DNA of 64,000 nucleotides from Eonycteris spelaea (GCA_003508835.1 PUFA01000162.1:2666001-2730000); one strand, 5' to 3'. Positions 1 to 13,760 are shown, counted from the stretch's first letter. Numbers and translations: made by a program. Notes: generated by a model from the sequence alone, not told the origin.

Positions 1-329
1 CCAGTTGCTTCCATCACAGTGGCCCCAAAGATAGGGAAAAAAAAGGGATGCAATTATTTTTATTTCTTAAAATATACTAAGTTATAGCAACAACTATATA
101 TAGCAACCCAGATCTTGGTTTCTCAACACTATTTCCAATAAAAGAAACCAGGACTTGATGGAGAAATGGCTGAGTCAGTGCTGGTGCAGAGAAAGTACAA
201 AGTCCTGAAATCTCTCCTTTGAAATTGGTAATGGCAACATGAGAGGATGTAGAAGCCAAATTGAAAGAGCTGCCAAGGATCAAATCTTGAACAGTCTGAG
301 CAACAATATAAATAATGATGATAATGAAT

Positions 330-870
330 TATAAATCATGACCTCAAATAAAATTACCCATGAGTCCATGCTGATATAAATAAATAATTGGATAAATAAA
401 TAGGACAAAAGAGACACCTCTCCTTTGCAGTCAAATTCCAATTAATAAATGTAAAAGCAATGATGGAAGTTTAAAAAAAAAGTATTTACATTTTGGCAAA
501 CCACAGTAATTATGGTTACTGGTTAGAATCAGCAATAGATATTAAAATTACTGGATGAAATTATGTTAAAAAGAAGAAGATATTTGTGTGGTCTCAAACT
601 ATTTGCCCACCAGAAGATTATTAATTAGCGACTTTAGAATGGAAAAACTTGGTGGATGCTACCTTAACTAAATTAGCAAATTAACATCACTGGTGGTAAG
701 ATGTATTGCCATCATGTAACTCCTAATATGATGTACTGAGAAAGGTATAACTTTACTTCTATGATATTCATGCTAAAAATGTATAGATCAAAAGAAGAGA
801 AAACAGAAAACCACATTGAGAGATTAGTCTACAAAATAATTGACCAGTTCTCCTTTAAAATGTCCATTAT
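330..870. repeat. Old interspersed repeat, unclassified
   Basis: This AT-rich stretch has the texture of a much-decayed mammalian interspersed repeat and recalls a repeat family I cannot name. No coding potential is visible. The flanking bases 1-330 and 870-1690 show no recognisable feature. Confidence 0.3.
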
Positions 871-1689
871 AAACAGTTATAATAATATAAATGCTGGGCT
901 AGATTTAGGGGCAAGTGTCTAAGATCAAGTTTCTTAACCTTTCAGTCCTCCATTTTTTTAAAGCTGTAAAACAGAGATTTCTACCTTATAATGGTGTGGT
1001 GAGGATTAAACATGATACTGTCTGTAAAGGACCAAATTAGTATCAGTTCACGAGGAAACCATTAGGGTCATCATTTTTGTAACTGGTGTGGATCATGACA
1101 AATCTATCCACAACTAAGTTTTCTGTTTTTGCATTTTAGAAGGAGCTATGAGCTTTAGAGTGACTTCAAAAATAATTGTAATGTCTATCTCCTCAATTGA
1201 TCCTAACCTATTGTTATGTACCTATTATTTTGTACCTCAGTTCAGAAAGTACTATGATCTATAAGATCTATTAGTTGTATCTATTTTATTTTATCTTGTT
1301 TTGTTCCAAAAATAATTAAAGGTAGCTTTAGAAGGAAGTGCTTACATATACATCATGGTGTTTATCTTCAAAACAATATTATTTATCAGGAGATATTATC
1401 ATCATTTACCGAAAAAAGATATTTACTTAATTTGAATTATATACAATAATTAGCCATCTCAATTTTTTAAGCATAAACTTGAATTATGTTCTCATATTCT
1501 ATTTTTCCCACTAAAATTAAACACTAAATATTATTCAATCATGTGATGTAATGACAAACTTTAGAGCAATTCTAACAATTAGCTCCGTTAATGCATACTT
1601 TAAAATTGCTAACATTAGCATCTAATTTTTCTATTTTTAATTTATGAAGCTGGAAACTCAGTTCATTGATTAAGGGGTTATAAAATTAT

Positions 1690-2999
1690 TTTCCAAATAT
1701 ATGTTTCTTTTTTCAAGTTATTTTTGTTATTTATTTTTTATTAAATTGTGGTGAGAAAATATAGTTAACTTTTTTGTGTTAAAATCGAGTTTAACCAAAA
1801 CTTGGTTTGCAGCCTAGAATTTGTCATTTTTCATAAATGTTGTATGCATGCTTTAAAAGATATGTATTCTCTAATTTCTGCACAGTGTTCCATTTATCTT
1901 ATTGATCATATTATTTAAATTTTCATATCCTTATAAATACTGTTCTTGACCTATTGATTTTAGAGACAAGTATAATTCAAATGTCTATTATTATTTAGAG
2001 ACAGTTCTTGGTGTGCTTCTTTTGATTTTTGCTTTATATATTTTAAGGCTATGTTATTTGATGTGAATGGGTTTAGAGTTGCAATGTCTTATTTGTTCCT
2101 TGTCCCTTTTATCATTATAAAGTGATCCCCCATCTTTTTTATTGCTTTTTTTGTTTTGTTTTCAAGTCTGTATTTCATGTTAACATATCTATGTATTTAA
2201 CTATTATTTGCTTGACATGTATTTTATATTCTTTTATTTTCCATCATAATGTGTCTTTGAGCTTCATGTATATCACTTGAAATAACACATGGTAGGTATA
2301 TTTTTAAATTCAGTATGACAATCTTTCCTCTAACTGGTGTGTTTGGTACATTAATACTTACTGTGATTACAAACATACTTAGAATTATTTCTACAGTATT
2401 GTTTTTAGCTTTATATTTTTCCTGCTTTTTCTCTAGCTATTTTTATTTCATACCTATTTTTATTGTTTATATTCAATTATTTCTGTCTACTATTTTGTCC
2501 CTTATAATTCTATTCCTGTTCTTTTAATAATTAACATTAAAATACAACATACATTTTAAAATCAACAAGTTTGACTTAATCAGTATTTCTACCCTACTCT
2601 TGAATGATAGTGAACAATTTAAACTCTGATCCCTTCCTTCAATATTTTGCTCTAATTCTTTACTCCCAAGTTAGTATATTTTTGTTGTTTTATACAATCA
2701 ATATTTGCTTACATGTCTGTTTGTTTATTATTCTCTCTTGTCTCTCAAAAATTTTTATGGGAAAATTTATCTTCTCCTTGAAGCATATTTTTTAGAAGTT
2801 TAATCAGTAAGAGCCTCCTTATGCTAAATTCTGCCTCATAACCTACAAATGTATTTATGTTGTTTCATTCTTAAGTAAGGAAGCCAGATACACAATTCAA
2901 CAGCTACTATAATTTAGCACGTGAAAGACGGCACTGTCACCTGGCTTCTGCAGTTTTTGATAAACTGGCAATATAACTGCAGTTTATTTTTAGTGGCTG
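1690..2999 (-). repeat. L1-type LINE fragment (older L1M), minus orientation
   Basis: The T-rich plus strand, with phrases around 2100-2130 and 2315-2360, resembles the reverse complement of old mammalian L1 sequence. It resumes after the LTR at 3000-3468, so the LTR landed inside it. The short open frames here (70 and 63 codons, hydrophobic) are by-products of T-richness and not genes. Confidence 0.5.
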
Positions 3000-3468
3000 T
3001 GTTAGTTTTCTAGGGCCATCATAACAAATGAGCATACACTGAGTAGCTTAAAATTACAGAAATATATTCTCTCACAGTTCTGGAGGTTAGAAGTCCAAGA
3101 TCAAGGTGTTGGCAGGGCCACAATCTCACTAAAGTTTCTAGGAAAGGGTCTGTTCCATGCCTCTCTTCTATTTCTGATGGTTGCCAACAACCTTTGGCAT
3201 TCCTTGACTTGTAGTTGCTTCAGTCCAGTCTTTGCCTCCTTCACAAGCCCTCTGCTCTCTGTGTGTTTCTGTCTCTGTCTCTTCTCTCCATTTATAAGGA
3301 TGTCAGTAAAATTGATTTTAGGGTCTAGCATATTTCAGTATGACATCATCTTAACTAATTATAACTGCCAGGGTTCTGTTTCCAAATAGGGTCACATTCT
3401 GAGGTTCCAGGAAGGAAGAGAATCTTGAGAATAAGGGAGGGAAACATTGTTCAAGTTAGTGTGGTGTA
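3000..3468 (-). mobile_element. MLT1/MST-type MaLR solo LTR
   Basis: The segment opens with a TGTTAG-type LTR edge followed by the typical reverse-complement text of MaLR LTRs: the region reading CTCACAGTTCTGGAGG at about 3072, a TTATAAGGA box near 3293, and the conserved AAATAGGGTCACATTCTGAGG block near 3384. It interrupts L1-like sequence on both sides. No internal retroviral region is present, so it is a solitary LTR of an ancient nonautonomous element. Confidence 0.8.
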
Positions 3469-4060
3469 ATTTTTCTCTATTGGCTGTTTTAAAACTGTCT
3501 GTTTTTTCTTAGATTGTCTATGGTTTTACTGTGATATGTATTTTTACATGTGGATTTCTTTATTTTGATCCCATCTATTTGTTTGTTTGTTTGTTTGTTC
3601 ATTATCTCTGTCTCACCAATTAGGTAATTCTTAGCTTTCAGCAATTTGAGTAGTTTCTCCCTTTAGTCTCTCAATGTTCTCTTCTTGGAACACCAAGTTA
3701 ATGTATTTTTGATCTTCTCACTTTTATCTCCCATGTTTTCTAAATTCTTTCTCATAGTTAATCTGCTTTTTAAATCATCCATTCAGTTTATAATTTTGAT
3801 TATTATACTTTTTATTTCTAAAATATTTTGATAATTCTTTTAATATGGCTATTTTTATATTTCTCTTTTTTATCAGATTTTGAATTACTTTTTAAAATTT
3901 CTATAAACATTATAAATGTTGTTATTCTATATTTCATGTCTTGTAAGTTCAATAGCTGAGCTCTTTAGTATCTAATTACGTTGTTTAATTTTTCTGACTC
4001 TCCCTTACGCGAGATGACATTTAGCTGAACTTAAGCTATGGAATCACAATTGACCTAGAC
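3469..4060 (-). repeat. Continuation of the older L1 fragment
   Basis: T-rich sequence of the same character as 1690-2999, separated from it by the LTR. It includes a short (GTTT)n run at about 3577-3598. Confidence 0.4.
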
Positions 4061-4504
4061 TTCACATGTCTTACTGAAGAGAGATTTTTTTGTTTGTATA
4101 ACCCAACCCACTGCTAGTAACCTGAAATACTTGTTTTAAGGTGGATCACACAGGTAATAAAAACTAAAACAACCAATGAACTAGAGGACAGTGCTTAGTC
4201 TCAGATTCATAAGAGAGATTTTTCTTCTTGACTTCATATCTTGAATCAAGACTTAATCCATTAATTATTTTGTTGATCCACTTTACAGGCTGGTGGATTT
4301 TTCTGCCCCATCTCTACATTGAGGTGTAACATTTTGTAGGTACAGGATTTTTGCAGGGATCTTAGTTGCAACTTCCATCTCGCATAGACCCAAGGCTTCG
4401 TCTCACATCCACCGTGTGGCCATTGAAACTCAAGACTTGTATTGGTTCTGTATTTCAGAAAGCATGAGCAATCTCAAGGCCATTTAATGTTTTCTACTCT
4501 AATC

Positions 4505-5080
4505 TGTTTATTTGTTTAACAAAAATGTTTTGAGAACTTGCTAGGTGACAGGCATTAAACGAAGCAGAGTACCTACTTCATTTAGCTCACATCTTGTTGG
4601 TATACCACTTAGCTCTTGTTGGAATACCAACAAATAAAAAACTAAATCTGAAAGGTGGTAACTTCAAATACCAACAAATGGAAAACTAAATGTGAAAGGT
4701 GGTAACAAGTGCCATGAAGAAAAATGAAGCAAAATGAAGGAGGTAAAGAGTAAAAATATTTTATAAAGGGTGTTTAGAAAAGGCCAGTATCATAAAATGA
4801 CCTTTGAAAGCGAGGAAGTGGACACAAGTGAAAATTCCTGATATGGGAGCTATTTAAAGAGCAAAGGAGAAATTTATTGGAAGTAGAATCAGAAATATAG
4901 AAGTGTGGGTGGGGTGATGAGGAGTTTCAGGAAGGGGAAGATCATGAAGGATCTTGTAGACCACTATTATGCCCTTTTATTTTATACTGAATGATATTCG
5001 AATCTATTGGTGTATTTAAATCTGAAGAATAATGTGATATGACTTACAGTTTTGTTTTTGGCCCCCATCAATTTCTTTTC
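4505..5080. repeat. Ancient L2-like or related repeat with a 44-bp internal duplication
   Basis: The order of phrases (size of a peak or range followed by a 'storage'-type block, then a 'recovered weight' block with GATCATGAAGGATCTTGTAG near 4941) matches a long ancient mammalian repeat also seen near 42.7, 44.0 and 51.2-52.6 kb. Family assignment is from memory and uncertain. An internal tandem duplication lies at 4623-4706. Confidence 0.4.
4623..4706. repeat. Tandem duplication, two 40-bp copies, period 44
   Basis: Positions 4623-4662 and 4667-4706 are near-identical copies (three differences in 40 bases), both beginning AATACCAACAAAT and ending GAAAGGTGGTAAC. Confidence 0.9.
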
Positions 5081-6850
5081 TAATCTTGTGATCTCACTGT
5101 TTTTGAAGCATTTTCTATTTTATGTTCTGCATGTGTGGATCTAGAATTTTTTGGTATATATGGTCCATCAGAAATTAGTATATATGGTCTACATATATTT
5201 ATCCTATTGCATACCACTTTTGTCTGCATTATAGTGATCAAAATTTGAGAATAGATGTTTTTAACATATAAAGTCCAATGACTTATTTTAATATATTTTA
5301 ACCATAAGCAACTATTCATAACATCCCAGTGATATGCAGCTTTTTACAACCTAGACTGTGCTATTGACCTGTTACGTGCTTTCAGAGTTAACTAGAATAT
5401 AGAAAGGCATATTAGAACATATGAAGAGATTGGTTTTTCTTTTTCTTAGTTCAGTTTGCTATTTCATGTGTTCCCCTCATTAAAGTATGCAATGCTAGAA
5501 TTTAAACAGCCTCTCTTAAACGTGAGCTGGAAATTTTTGACAGATCTTTGGCACCTGATTGAGGCTCCATCAGGATGTATAAATCAATTATACCCATTTT
5601 TTTTAACTTTGACAATTTGGTGATATCTTCTGAGAAATTTGGTAGTTTCTGCTGCCTTTAATTATGCTCCTGGTAAATGACAAGTAGTCTTTTCAATAAG
5701 GAATAACTATATCTCAGAACTGCTTAGCAGTGTAATCTTGAAGACATTTTAAAAGATGATTAAGGATACAAAGGTACATTGAAATTTAAATGTATTATTA
5801 CCAGTGTAAATAATTAAATCAAAGTGACAATGTGGATGAACCAGTTACATTCTAGCTAAAATATAATTAACTTATTAGGGCAATAATAATTCTGTCACAA
5901 TTGGCTTACCTACTTGGAAGCTGGCAAATTTCTTTTCCATGTTGATTCCAAGATATATCCTGATGCATAAGTGGTAATATGTGAATTTAAAAGGTGGTGA
6001 GAAGGCTTTAGAGTTGAATGAACAGGATATTTAACCTAGAGTTGTCTTTAAGTTTATTCTAATTTGCATGTGTATATGAGAAGCAAATATTTCTTAAGTG
6101 TCTAAAAATGGAGCAACTAGTATATTTCTACATTGAGAGAAAGATAGGGTAGTTTTTAGTGAGGAAATATTTTTACAAGAAATTCTTCAGTTCACTTTAT
6201 AGCTATAATCCTTCTTATATAGTTGGGACATCAATCTAACTGTTAGATAGCATGTGAATCATAACACCTCCCCAGAAACCACAAAAGTAGTTTAAAAGGT
6301 CACTGTTTTATTAAGTCTACTATGTTCTAAACTATTTGGGAAATGACAGAAAAACACTTGTGATTTGGTACACTAGGATACTTATACTGGCACAGCAGAA
6401 ATGGGCAAAATATAAATTATGGAATCATGTCTTGCTGACCTCGTTGAAAAAAACTCATTTCTGCAAATAATAAAATGAAGTAAAATTGTGATTTTAGTCA
6501 GGTCAAGATAATCTGGCAAGGCAAAAATTTAAGTACTGTCAAGTCTATAAAAACAAGAAAATGTTATTTTCCAGTGTATCTGAGACTCTGGGCTATTCTT
6601 CATGCTGCAGCCTCAAAACTAGGGCCTTAATAATGACTTACTCAAAAACACTTACTAAGTCAGGGTCAAAGGATAACTGGCAGTGTGATGCTGCCAGTTA
6701 CTTAGCAAACCCCAGTCTAAGGTTTTCTAGTCTGCCACTCTACTGCCTTTAGTCCTTACCTTTTCCTCTAAATAGGTATTTAAAGTTTGTTGATTTGGAT
6801 TATTTAAAATTTTAAAAGTTTATTTGAGCAAAAAACAATTTTTTTCTTCC

Positions 6851-7330
6851 TTTTTTTTTTTTTTTTTTTTTTTTTTTGGTTAGGGCGGCATCCCACATAG
6901 CAGATAGAAAGGAATTCCTAGGAGCTATACAAAATAAAAGACTTTTATAGGCAGAAGGGATCAGGGCAAGTAAGTTATACAAGGACAAAAAGCAGGTTGG
7001 TTATTGCAAGGTTACTTTTCTTTAGGGAATGGCAGGGGTCTATCAGGCAGTCCTAACTAGTGCTGATCAGGAATTCCTGATTGTCTTCAGATTCCATTTC
7101 TGGGAAAGATAAAACTGTGATTAAGTCTTAGTTTGGTGACATGGTTTAGCATAAGCAACTCCAGTTTAGGCCTATTGTCTTGTACTTAACAGGATACATT
7201 AAATGTTAAAAGGTGTTTCTTGAGGACCCCTTTAATATCCCTAAAGATTTTAAGGTTCTATGGTTCTTAGTTGAGTTTTATGGAGAAATCCATTTTCTTT
7301 AAGGAACAGTGCAAGTCAATAACACAGACC
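6851..7330. repeat. T homopolymer followed by an LTR-like or other interspersed repeat
   Basis: A run of 27 T at 6851-6877 precedes about 450 bp of moderately GC-balanced sequence that looks like a decayed LTR or retroposon. If the T run is an A tail, the element is on the minus strand. I could not name the family. Confidence 0.35.
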
Positions 7331-7460
7331 TACTGTTTTTGTCTTCTCTAAAATCTTCCCAGTCAATTATTGTGTAGCTCCAGTCATTTCAACATTCCCT
7401 TATCATTTCAGAAAGTGTCACTGATTTTGAGAAAATGTGGGACCACATGGCCATCAAGCC

Positions 7461-7667
7461 TTGTACTTTCCAATAGAGAAGCAACTAGGCACATGTGGCT
7501 ATTTGTATTTATATTTAAATTCACTAAAATTATATTAAAGAAAAAATTTATTCACTTAGATGCACTGGCTACATTTCAAGTACTCAGTAGCCCATGTGGC
7601 TAGGGAATATCATACCATCACAGAGGAACATTTTCATCATTGCAGGAAGGTCTATTGGAAAGCACTG
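7461..7667. mobile_element. hAT-type MITE with matching terminal inverted repeats
   Basis: The left end contains TTTCCAATAGA (about 7467) and the right end TCTATTGGAAAGCACTGA (about 7651), which are inverted copies of one another. Inside, CACATGTGGCTATTTG and CCCATGTGGCTAG flank an AT-rich core. The same family recurs at 12.15 kb and 27.7 kb. It is nonautonomous: no transposase frame is visible. Confidence 0.65.
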
Positions 7668-7674
7668 ATTCAGA

Positions 7675-8170
7675 CCAAACAAAGAAACTGTGGGGAAGGA
7701 ACAAACTTTCCTCTACCCTCAAGATTCTTTTTGCATACCTTATAATCAAATAGACATGAGACAGATTAGCAAGAGAAAATAACCAAATTTAATACATACA
7801 TACATATGGGAACCTCACATACATAATAGAGAATCCACACATGTGAGAGGTTCAGAGATAGAAAGGGAACATGGGTACATAAGAGCTAGGGATGAGGTAA
7901 GGTGGTGGGGCTTCAAAGGATCATTGCAGGATGATACCAGCTGATGCCTAGTAAATAAAAGTTTGTCCTGCCCTATATATAGGTAGGTCAAAAGAGGTTA
8001 TCCCTGATAATCTCTTATTATGGTCAAAGTTCCTAATAAAAGTTTTTCTAGTAGTTAAGGGAGAGGCAGAAGTTTCTCTTGAGCCTAGGCTAAATTTGCC
8101 TTTAGCTCAAAACAACCTGCATACTACACAGCGGCGTATCTTGGGGGTCTTGTTCTGAAACTCCACTAAA
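7675..8170. repeat. LTR-like fragment
   Basis: About 500 bp of balanced composition with phrases such as GGGAACCTCACATACATAATAGAG that recall ERVL/MaLR-type LTRs in reverse orientation. A similar text is found at 13.85-14.29 kb. No retroviral coding region accompanies it. Confidence 0.4.
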
Positions 8171-8689
8171 CCAAACAATTCTTTGCCTAAAATTAATGAG
8201 CATTGTAAAGCCTCATTTAAACCATTATATATTACTCAAAGTTTCAAAAAGTTACTAATGAACAACAACAAAAAGCTATTTCAGTTCAACATTGCCCCCC
8301 ACCCCCAACCCACCTCCACTGTTACCTGTCAAAAAGCCATCAGGGAAAATAAAGGAAAAGAGGAAACTATCAACAGGCTGTTATTCTAAAGAGGATTCTA
8401 CCTCTATTTTCCTTTTTCCACCCAACTATGTTATCTGGTATAACAAAAGACTGTTAAATGTAAAAATGTTTAAATACTGAATTTTTTTTTTTTCTGCCTA
8501 ACATTGTTGTACTGTTTTCTATGGTCACAAATGAGCCGGAAACTGTTTACTGAGGTTTATGTGACAACACATATTTTAAAGTAATAGTAGGTGTCTCATT
8601 AATCTAAGTTGTCTATTCTCTTTTTCTTATCTTCTGGCATTGAGTCAAGGCTAATGTAATTAAATAATCATTCTAAAATAAAATGAACT

Positions 8690-9125
8690 TCAAAGCAATT
8701 TTAAACTCTATTAAAATATAACATGATGAAAAGCACACAAATCAGGTACTCAGCTCAATTAAATATTATCAAGTGAACGCACCTGTATACTCCTACCATT
8801 TTTACAATTTCAAAGCCCATTTTGGGCCCCCTTCCAATAATTATGTCTCCCTTTTTTCTCAAAAGTGGCCACTATCCTGACTCCTTACACAAGGTTATAT
8901 TGTCCTATTTTCGCAATGGAATCATACATACAATATGAGTTTTGTATGTCTGCCTTCTTTGGCTCATTCCGTTCCTGACAGACATATTGTTATACATGGT
9001 TGTATTTATTTCATTTCTATTGCTGCCTCCTATTCTACTGAATGAATATACTACAATGTATTCACTCTGCTGTTGATAAACATCTGGTTTGCTGGATTTT
9101 TATGCACATTCTTGTACCTTTCATT
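8690..9125 (-). repeat. Old LINE-1 3' region fragment
   Basis: Plus-strand text with 'CCACTATCCTGACT', 'GGAATCATACATACAATATG' and 'CTTTGGCTCATTCCGTTC' in that order matches the reverse complement of an old L1 3' region. It is truncated at both ends. Confidence 0.5.
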
Positions 9126-9587
9126 TATTCGATGAGCATTTGTAGGTATTTCTGTTGGTTATCCCTCTCCATGCATTTTTTTGAACTTTCAAATGTAAGT
9201 GCCTTAGAGTAGAATGTATTATTCAACTGTCCCTTCTTTATAAATACAGCATGTAAAGGTTTTGAAATTCTTTTTTTAGAAAGGTATAGTACATTTTCAG
9301 GAACAACTGTTTTGGACTGGAACAAGTCTGCCACAACAGAACTGGGAGAATTTTTTACCTCGGTAAATATACTCCCCAGTGGCTTTGGGAAAGCAACAAC
9401 ATAGACTCATGCGGCAGTAACTATACTGCTCTCTGCTTCCAGTAGTCCACATCCTGGCTATAATTGGATACAGTTGCCTGTCCAAAGATCATACCAGCCA
9501 CTAGGGCAGAACACAGGATCTCATCATCTATTTGTGCTTAGAGAGGCACTAGCTTTTGGGGATAGCCTAGAAGAATAACTTCAACAT

Positions 9588-9637
9588 TTGTGTGTGTGTG
9601 TGTGTGTGTTGTGTGTGTGTGTGTGTGTGTGTGTGTT
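9588..9637. repeat. (TG)n microsatellite
   Basis: About 25 TG units, with a single TTG interruption near 9610. Confidence 0.98.
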
Positions 9638-9762
9638 AAATACATCTTTAAGAAAGCCCTAATTTGCCAATTGGAAGGAGAGGAAATTGGGTAAGGGCCA
9701 TAGGTGATAAAGGGACAAAGATGATCTCATTTCTGTTTCTTGGTCAACCTCTCTGATATGAG

Positions 9763-9802
9763 GGGTTTTTGTTTGTTTGTTTGCTTGCTTGCTTGCGTGC
9801 TT
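9763..9802. repeat. (GTTT)n/(GCTT)n compound tetranucleotide repeat
   Basis: GTTT units pass into GCTT units and end in GCGTGC, a short compound array. Confidence 0.85.
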
Positions 9803-10289
9803 CAGCTTGCATCATAAGTTCTAAACAAATGTTATGGTCTTCTCTGTGAAATGAGAAAAGGAGAAAAAAGAGAGGATTAAAGATCAGGGAGGGGTGTTTT
9901 GTTTTCACACTGTTGGCACATTAAGCCATAACAGTTTGATAAGACATTAATTAGAAAATAAAGAGCTGAGTGAATTCATGGAGAAAGAGGTCTTGTTTTC
10001 TCAGCATGATCTCAAAGTTTAGCTTAAAGACAACCATTAGCAAATATAAAGGGCAACGCCTATGCAGCTAGCTTCAGGAGCTGATCTTGACCTTCTAAGG
10101 CTCTCTGCAAGCAACTAGCAGGGGAAGCCATTGATAGTGAGGGTGTAGGAAGGCTTCTGACCAAAGCAAGGAGATTATATATTAATTTCACTTTCTATTT
10201 GAGGGAATAGAATACATTTTAGGTGTTCACACATTTCTATTGGTCAAGTGTGGATAGGATTAGAATTTGAAAAATAATAAATAAATAAA

Positions 10290-10440
10290 AGTAAACATTC
10301 TTAGGACACACCACCACCACCCCCATCCTAAATCTTCTTGAATTTGAATCTCTGGGGATGGGGCTCAGAAATCTGTGTTTTTCAGAAGCAGGAGATTCTG
10401 ATAAGCAGTCAGGTATGAAAACCTGTGCTCTAAATAGAGT
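10290..10440. repeat. MER5-like hAT relic (weak)
   Basis: The order 'GAATCTCTGGGGATGGGGCTCAGAAATCTGTGTTTT' in pieces, then 'GGAGATTCTGATAAGCAG' and 'GAAAACCTGTGCTC', follows the reverse complement of MER5-type elements, with decayed ends. Confidence 0.45.
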
Positions 10441-12151
10441 CTATTTGTGTTTGATTCATCTTTGCTCCATGTAATAAGGAGCTAGTTATGCAGACTTCAT
10501 TGTTTTACAGGAAGAGGTGACATTGCATGAGGAAAGAGGTTCATGGTTTCATTTCTCTTTTCCATATTCACCAGAAGAGAGGCTGTGCCAAAGCTCTAAA
10601 TGTCTTGTTTGGAGGCAGCTGGTTCAAGATCCCAGGAGCACTAGAAAAGGCTGATATAGGTGTGTCTGGTATGGTTAAGTCCGATTAGTGACTAGATATT
10701 TCACACAAACTTCCCAGGGGCCTCAGGGTAAACATCGCTCATTGTCTTGGGATAAAATGTTCAGATTTTTTGGGGGGTATGACTATGGTGAATTAGTGAT
10801 CTAAATATTCTTCTAATTCTTCTATCTGATGTTTATGATACGTTTATTTATTGGTATTTATGAATATTAATAAATATTTACTAAACATATGGTACTGTGC
10901 CAAGTATTAGTCTAGATATTGGAAATACAATAGTCAGATAAAGTTTCTGCCATTTGGATCTTATCCGTCCTTCTAGTTTAACTAGTGTTTCTTATTCCTA
11001 CAAGTGAGTTACTGCTGTATTTCTGGTGTAAATCTATCTTGTTAAGTCATAACTGTATTTTACATCAAGTTCCAAGTCAGGAGTTTCTGCAAAAAGGCTT
11101 GCTTCACAGGCATAGCGCCTAAGCATTAACCCATGGGTTTTCTCTTTATTTTTTCTTTTTCTTACATGCTAGAGTTGCTAAATGCCTTACTCTCATAAAA
11201 GCAAAGCCATTCCCTGTTAAATCTCATGAAGATCTCACTTGTGGATTATTTAAAGCCCCAGAGGTATTCTCCACCTAAATTCCTGTGATTTTTTTTCCTT
11301 ATGTAATTGGTCTCTTACAGAGGAATCTTTCTCAACTATCGCTCTGAACTTTTTTTTAAATTTCCATTTCCAAAATCCTTGAGTTTCTCCCTAAGCCTTT
11401 CAGCACAAAGATCAAACTCTTTAGTTTATTTCTTGAGACACTAGAGATCTTGGCCCCACCTTATCTCCTACTATTCCTTTATATTCTAATTCTCCTGAAA
11501 CCAAACTATTTACATAGTTCTCTGAGAGCACCCTGCTAGTTCATTCCAGCGTCTTGGCTCAAATTCTCTGCCCAGAATGGCTTCTTATTGACTCCTTTCA
11601 GTCTTCAAAACTCAGTTCCGTTTCAAGAAAACTCCTCTAATTGCTTATGTATTCAGATACTTCTTAATTGTGCTACTGCAGTATCACAGGGCTATAGTAA
11701 GTACTCGTACTGCCTTCAAGTTTGGGGTTCTCCCTTCTAGACTCTCCAACCTCCTTCAGGGTAAAGCGTATGCTCAGTGTATCTGGGACAAAGTAGACAC
11801 TACATAAATGTAAAATCAATAGGGCTGCGCCTTTTTGGTTGTTCTGAATCCCCATTGCCTGACACATGATGGGGATTAGATAAATGTTCACTAAAAGAAT
11901 AGATGAACAAAATGAGCTATTTATACTTTTATGCCTTGTTCTCTGAGTACTACATATTGTACAAGAATCTGTTAAAAATGAAGTGGAACATTTCTTCAAA
12001 TACATGGGCACTAACAGGTGACTAGCAGCTTTAATGATGCTGTTAATACTGCAAATTAGTGATGGAAATACCTGGTCAGTTAATTCATCTATGACTTTGA
12101 ACCATTACTCACAATGACATCTAGCCATAAAATAACGTAGTCCTCTGTGTT

Positions 12152-12298
12152 TGTGCTCCCCAATATGCTAGCTGCTAGCCACATATGGCAACTAATGAAT
12201 TAATTAAATGTGGATAAACTTTAAAATTCAGTTCATTAGTCCCATCAATCACAATCAATAGCCACATGTAGCTAGTGACTGCCTTATTGAAAGCGTAG
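12152..12298. mobile_element. hAT-type MITE, internally deleted copy
   Basis: It carries CCCCAATATGCTAGC at the left end, TAGCCACATATGGC and TAGCCACATGTAGCTAG inside, and CTTATTGAAAGCG at the right end. The layout matches the element at 7461-7667 but is shorter. Confidence 0.5.
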
Positions 12299-13549
12299 AT
12301 ATAGATTATTAAATTTAAATTTATGTTGACAGGTTCATATACTGGAAATTTACCCATTTTGCTTTTATTTTTGATAAATAAAAATCTGAGTAGTCATAAG
12401 TAAATACTCTCCAAAAATGAATAATTTTGCATAAATCTGCTTATAGAAACCAAAAAGTATTTGCTAAATTAATGTCAAGAGAATGTTAAAAGGTGATACT
12501 CCTTAAGAGCTCCTAAATAAAACTCTCATTCCACTGAAAACAAAATCTGTAACTTTGGATTTTAATGTAATTCAGTATTGTGGTAGTTTCCGTTATGATA
12601 AAATAAGCATAATTGTAGGATTTATGTTATTTGAACACTCTTCACTTAAGCTGATTGCATTTCATAAAAGCTTTCTAATACATGTAATTTTGTAGGATCA
12701 TTTTCTTGAGTCAGGCTCAGAAACACTAGATGTATGTAAAACACAAAATACTACATGAGAATTAATTAAATCATAATATTTTAGTGCATTTATTTTGAAA
12801 GTTAATCAATACGTTAGCATAGTGTATACTGCCTTTGAAAGCATGAAGAGAGGACTTACTCGTACATAAAAATTTCATTCAAAAAATACATTTATGGCAC
12901 ATGTACCCTGTATATAAAATCACAACATATAGTGCACATATTTTTTCAAACTTTTTATTGGGTTTTTAAAGTTCACTTTAGATAAAGGGAAACACATTTT
13001 TGAAAATCTGTCCTCTGTTGTACTAGATAGAGCTTTCGGAAATAGAAATATATAAGCCATTAAAGTTCAAGCTAGATAAAACCCAGATACCATTTCTATT
13101 CGTTTGTCTGAAACAAGATTTCAGGAGCTTGAAACCTCTTGGGTCAAAGAGAGTCAGCTGTTAGAGAGTTTTTCAACATAAGATTGCCTTCACTATTGTA
13201 AACTTTGTATAAGATTTCTTCTTGCACAACATACAGCTTTACCATATAAGGAAATATAAGAAAAGTGGTCAAGGAGAGAGATGACATTTTTCTTTCCCTG
13301 CCCAGATTTTATAGTCTTTTTACATATAGGCCATTCTAGTTTAAAATGCCTCCATCTCTGGTAATTGACTTTTCTCGGGGATTCTTCCCTCTCTTAAAGT
13401 GGAGGTTCATAGCTGAACTGATTCTTTCTGTCTTCTATTCCTCTTTTTATTTCAGAGTGTATGAAGTAATAAACAGAGCTGGCTTTTATGTTTTCATGTT
13501 GTGCTTATGGCTTCTATGCCCACAGCTTCATTTTTTTAAAGGAGTAATA

Positions 13550-13760
13550 TTAATATCTAGCACATATCACATACTAAAAGCTTATTATGTATAGGCATGG
13601 TACAAAGTACATTATCAAACAATCCTCTCAACTACGCTAGGAGATAGTTAGCTCATTGTACAGATTTTGAAAGTGAGACATAGAAATGGGTCATACAGGT
13701 AGTACTGCTAGAGCCAGAATTTAAATTCAAGCAAAGACCGCGTTGTTTATTACAATTACC
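13550..13760 (-). repeat. MIR SINE, minus orientation
   Basis: The reverse MIR layout is visible: a size-class block with a 'CTTATTATGTATAGGCATGG' type start, then 'AATCCTCTCAACTACGCTAGGAG', then 'GTACAGATTTTGAAAGTGAG'. Divergence is high. Confidence 0.55.

Noticed and set aside
2315..2795. Hydrophobic short frames suggesting small membrane proteins
   Set aside because: They come from T-rich reverse-oriented L1 sequence.
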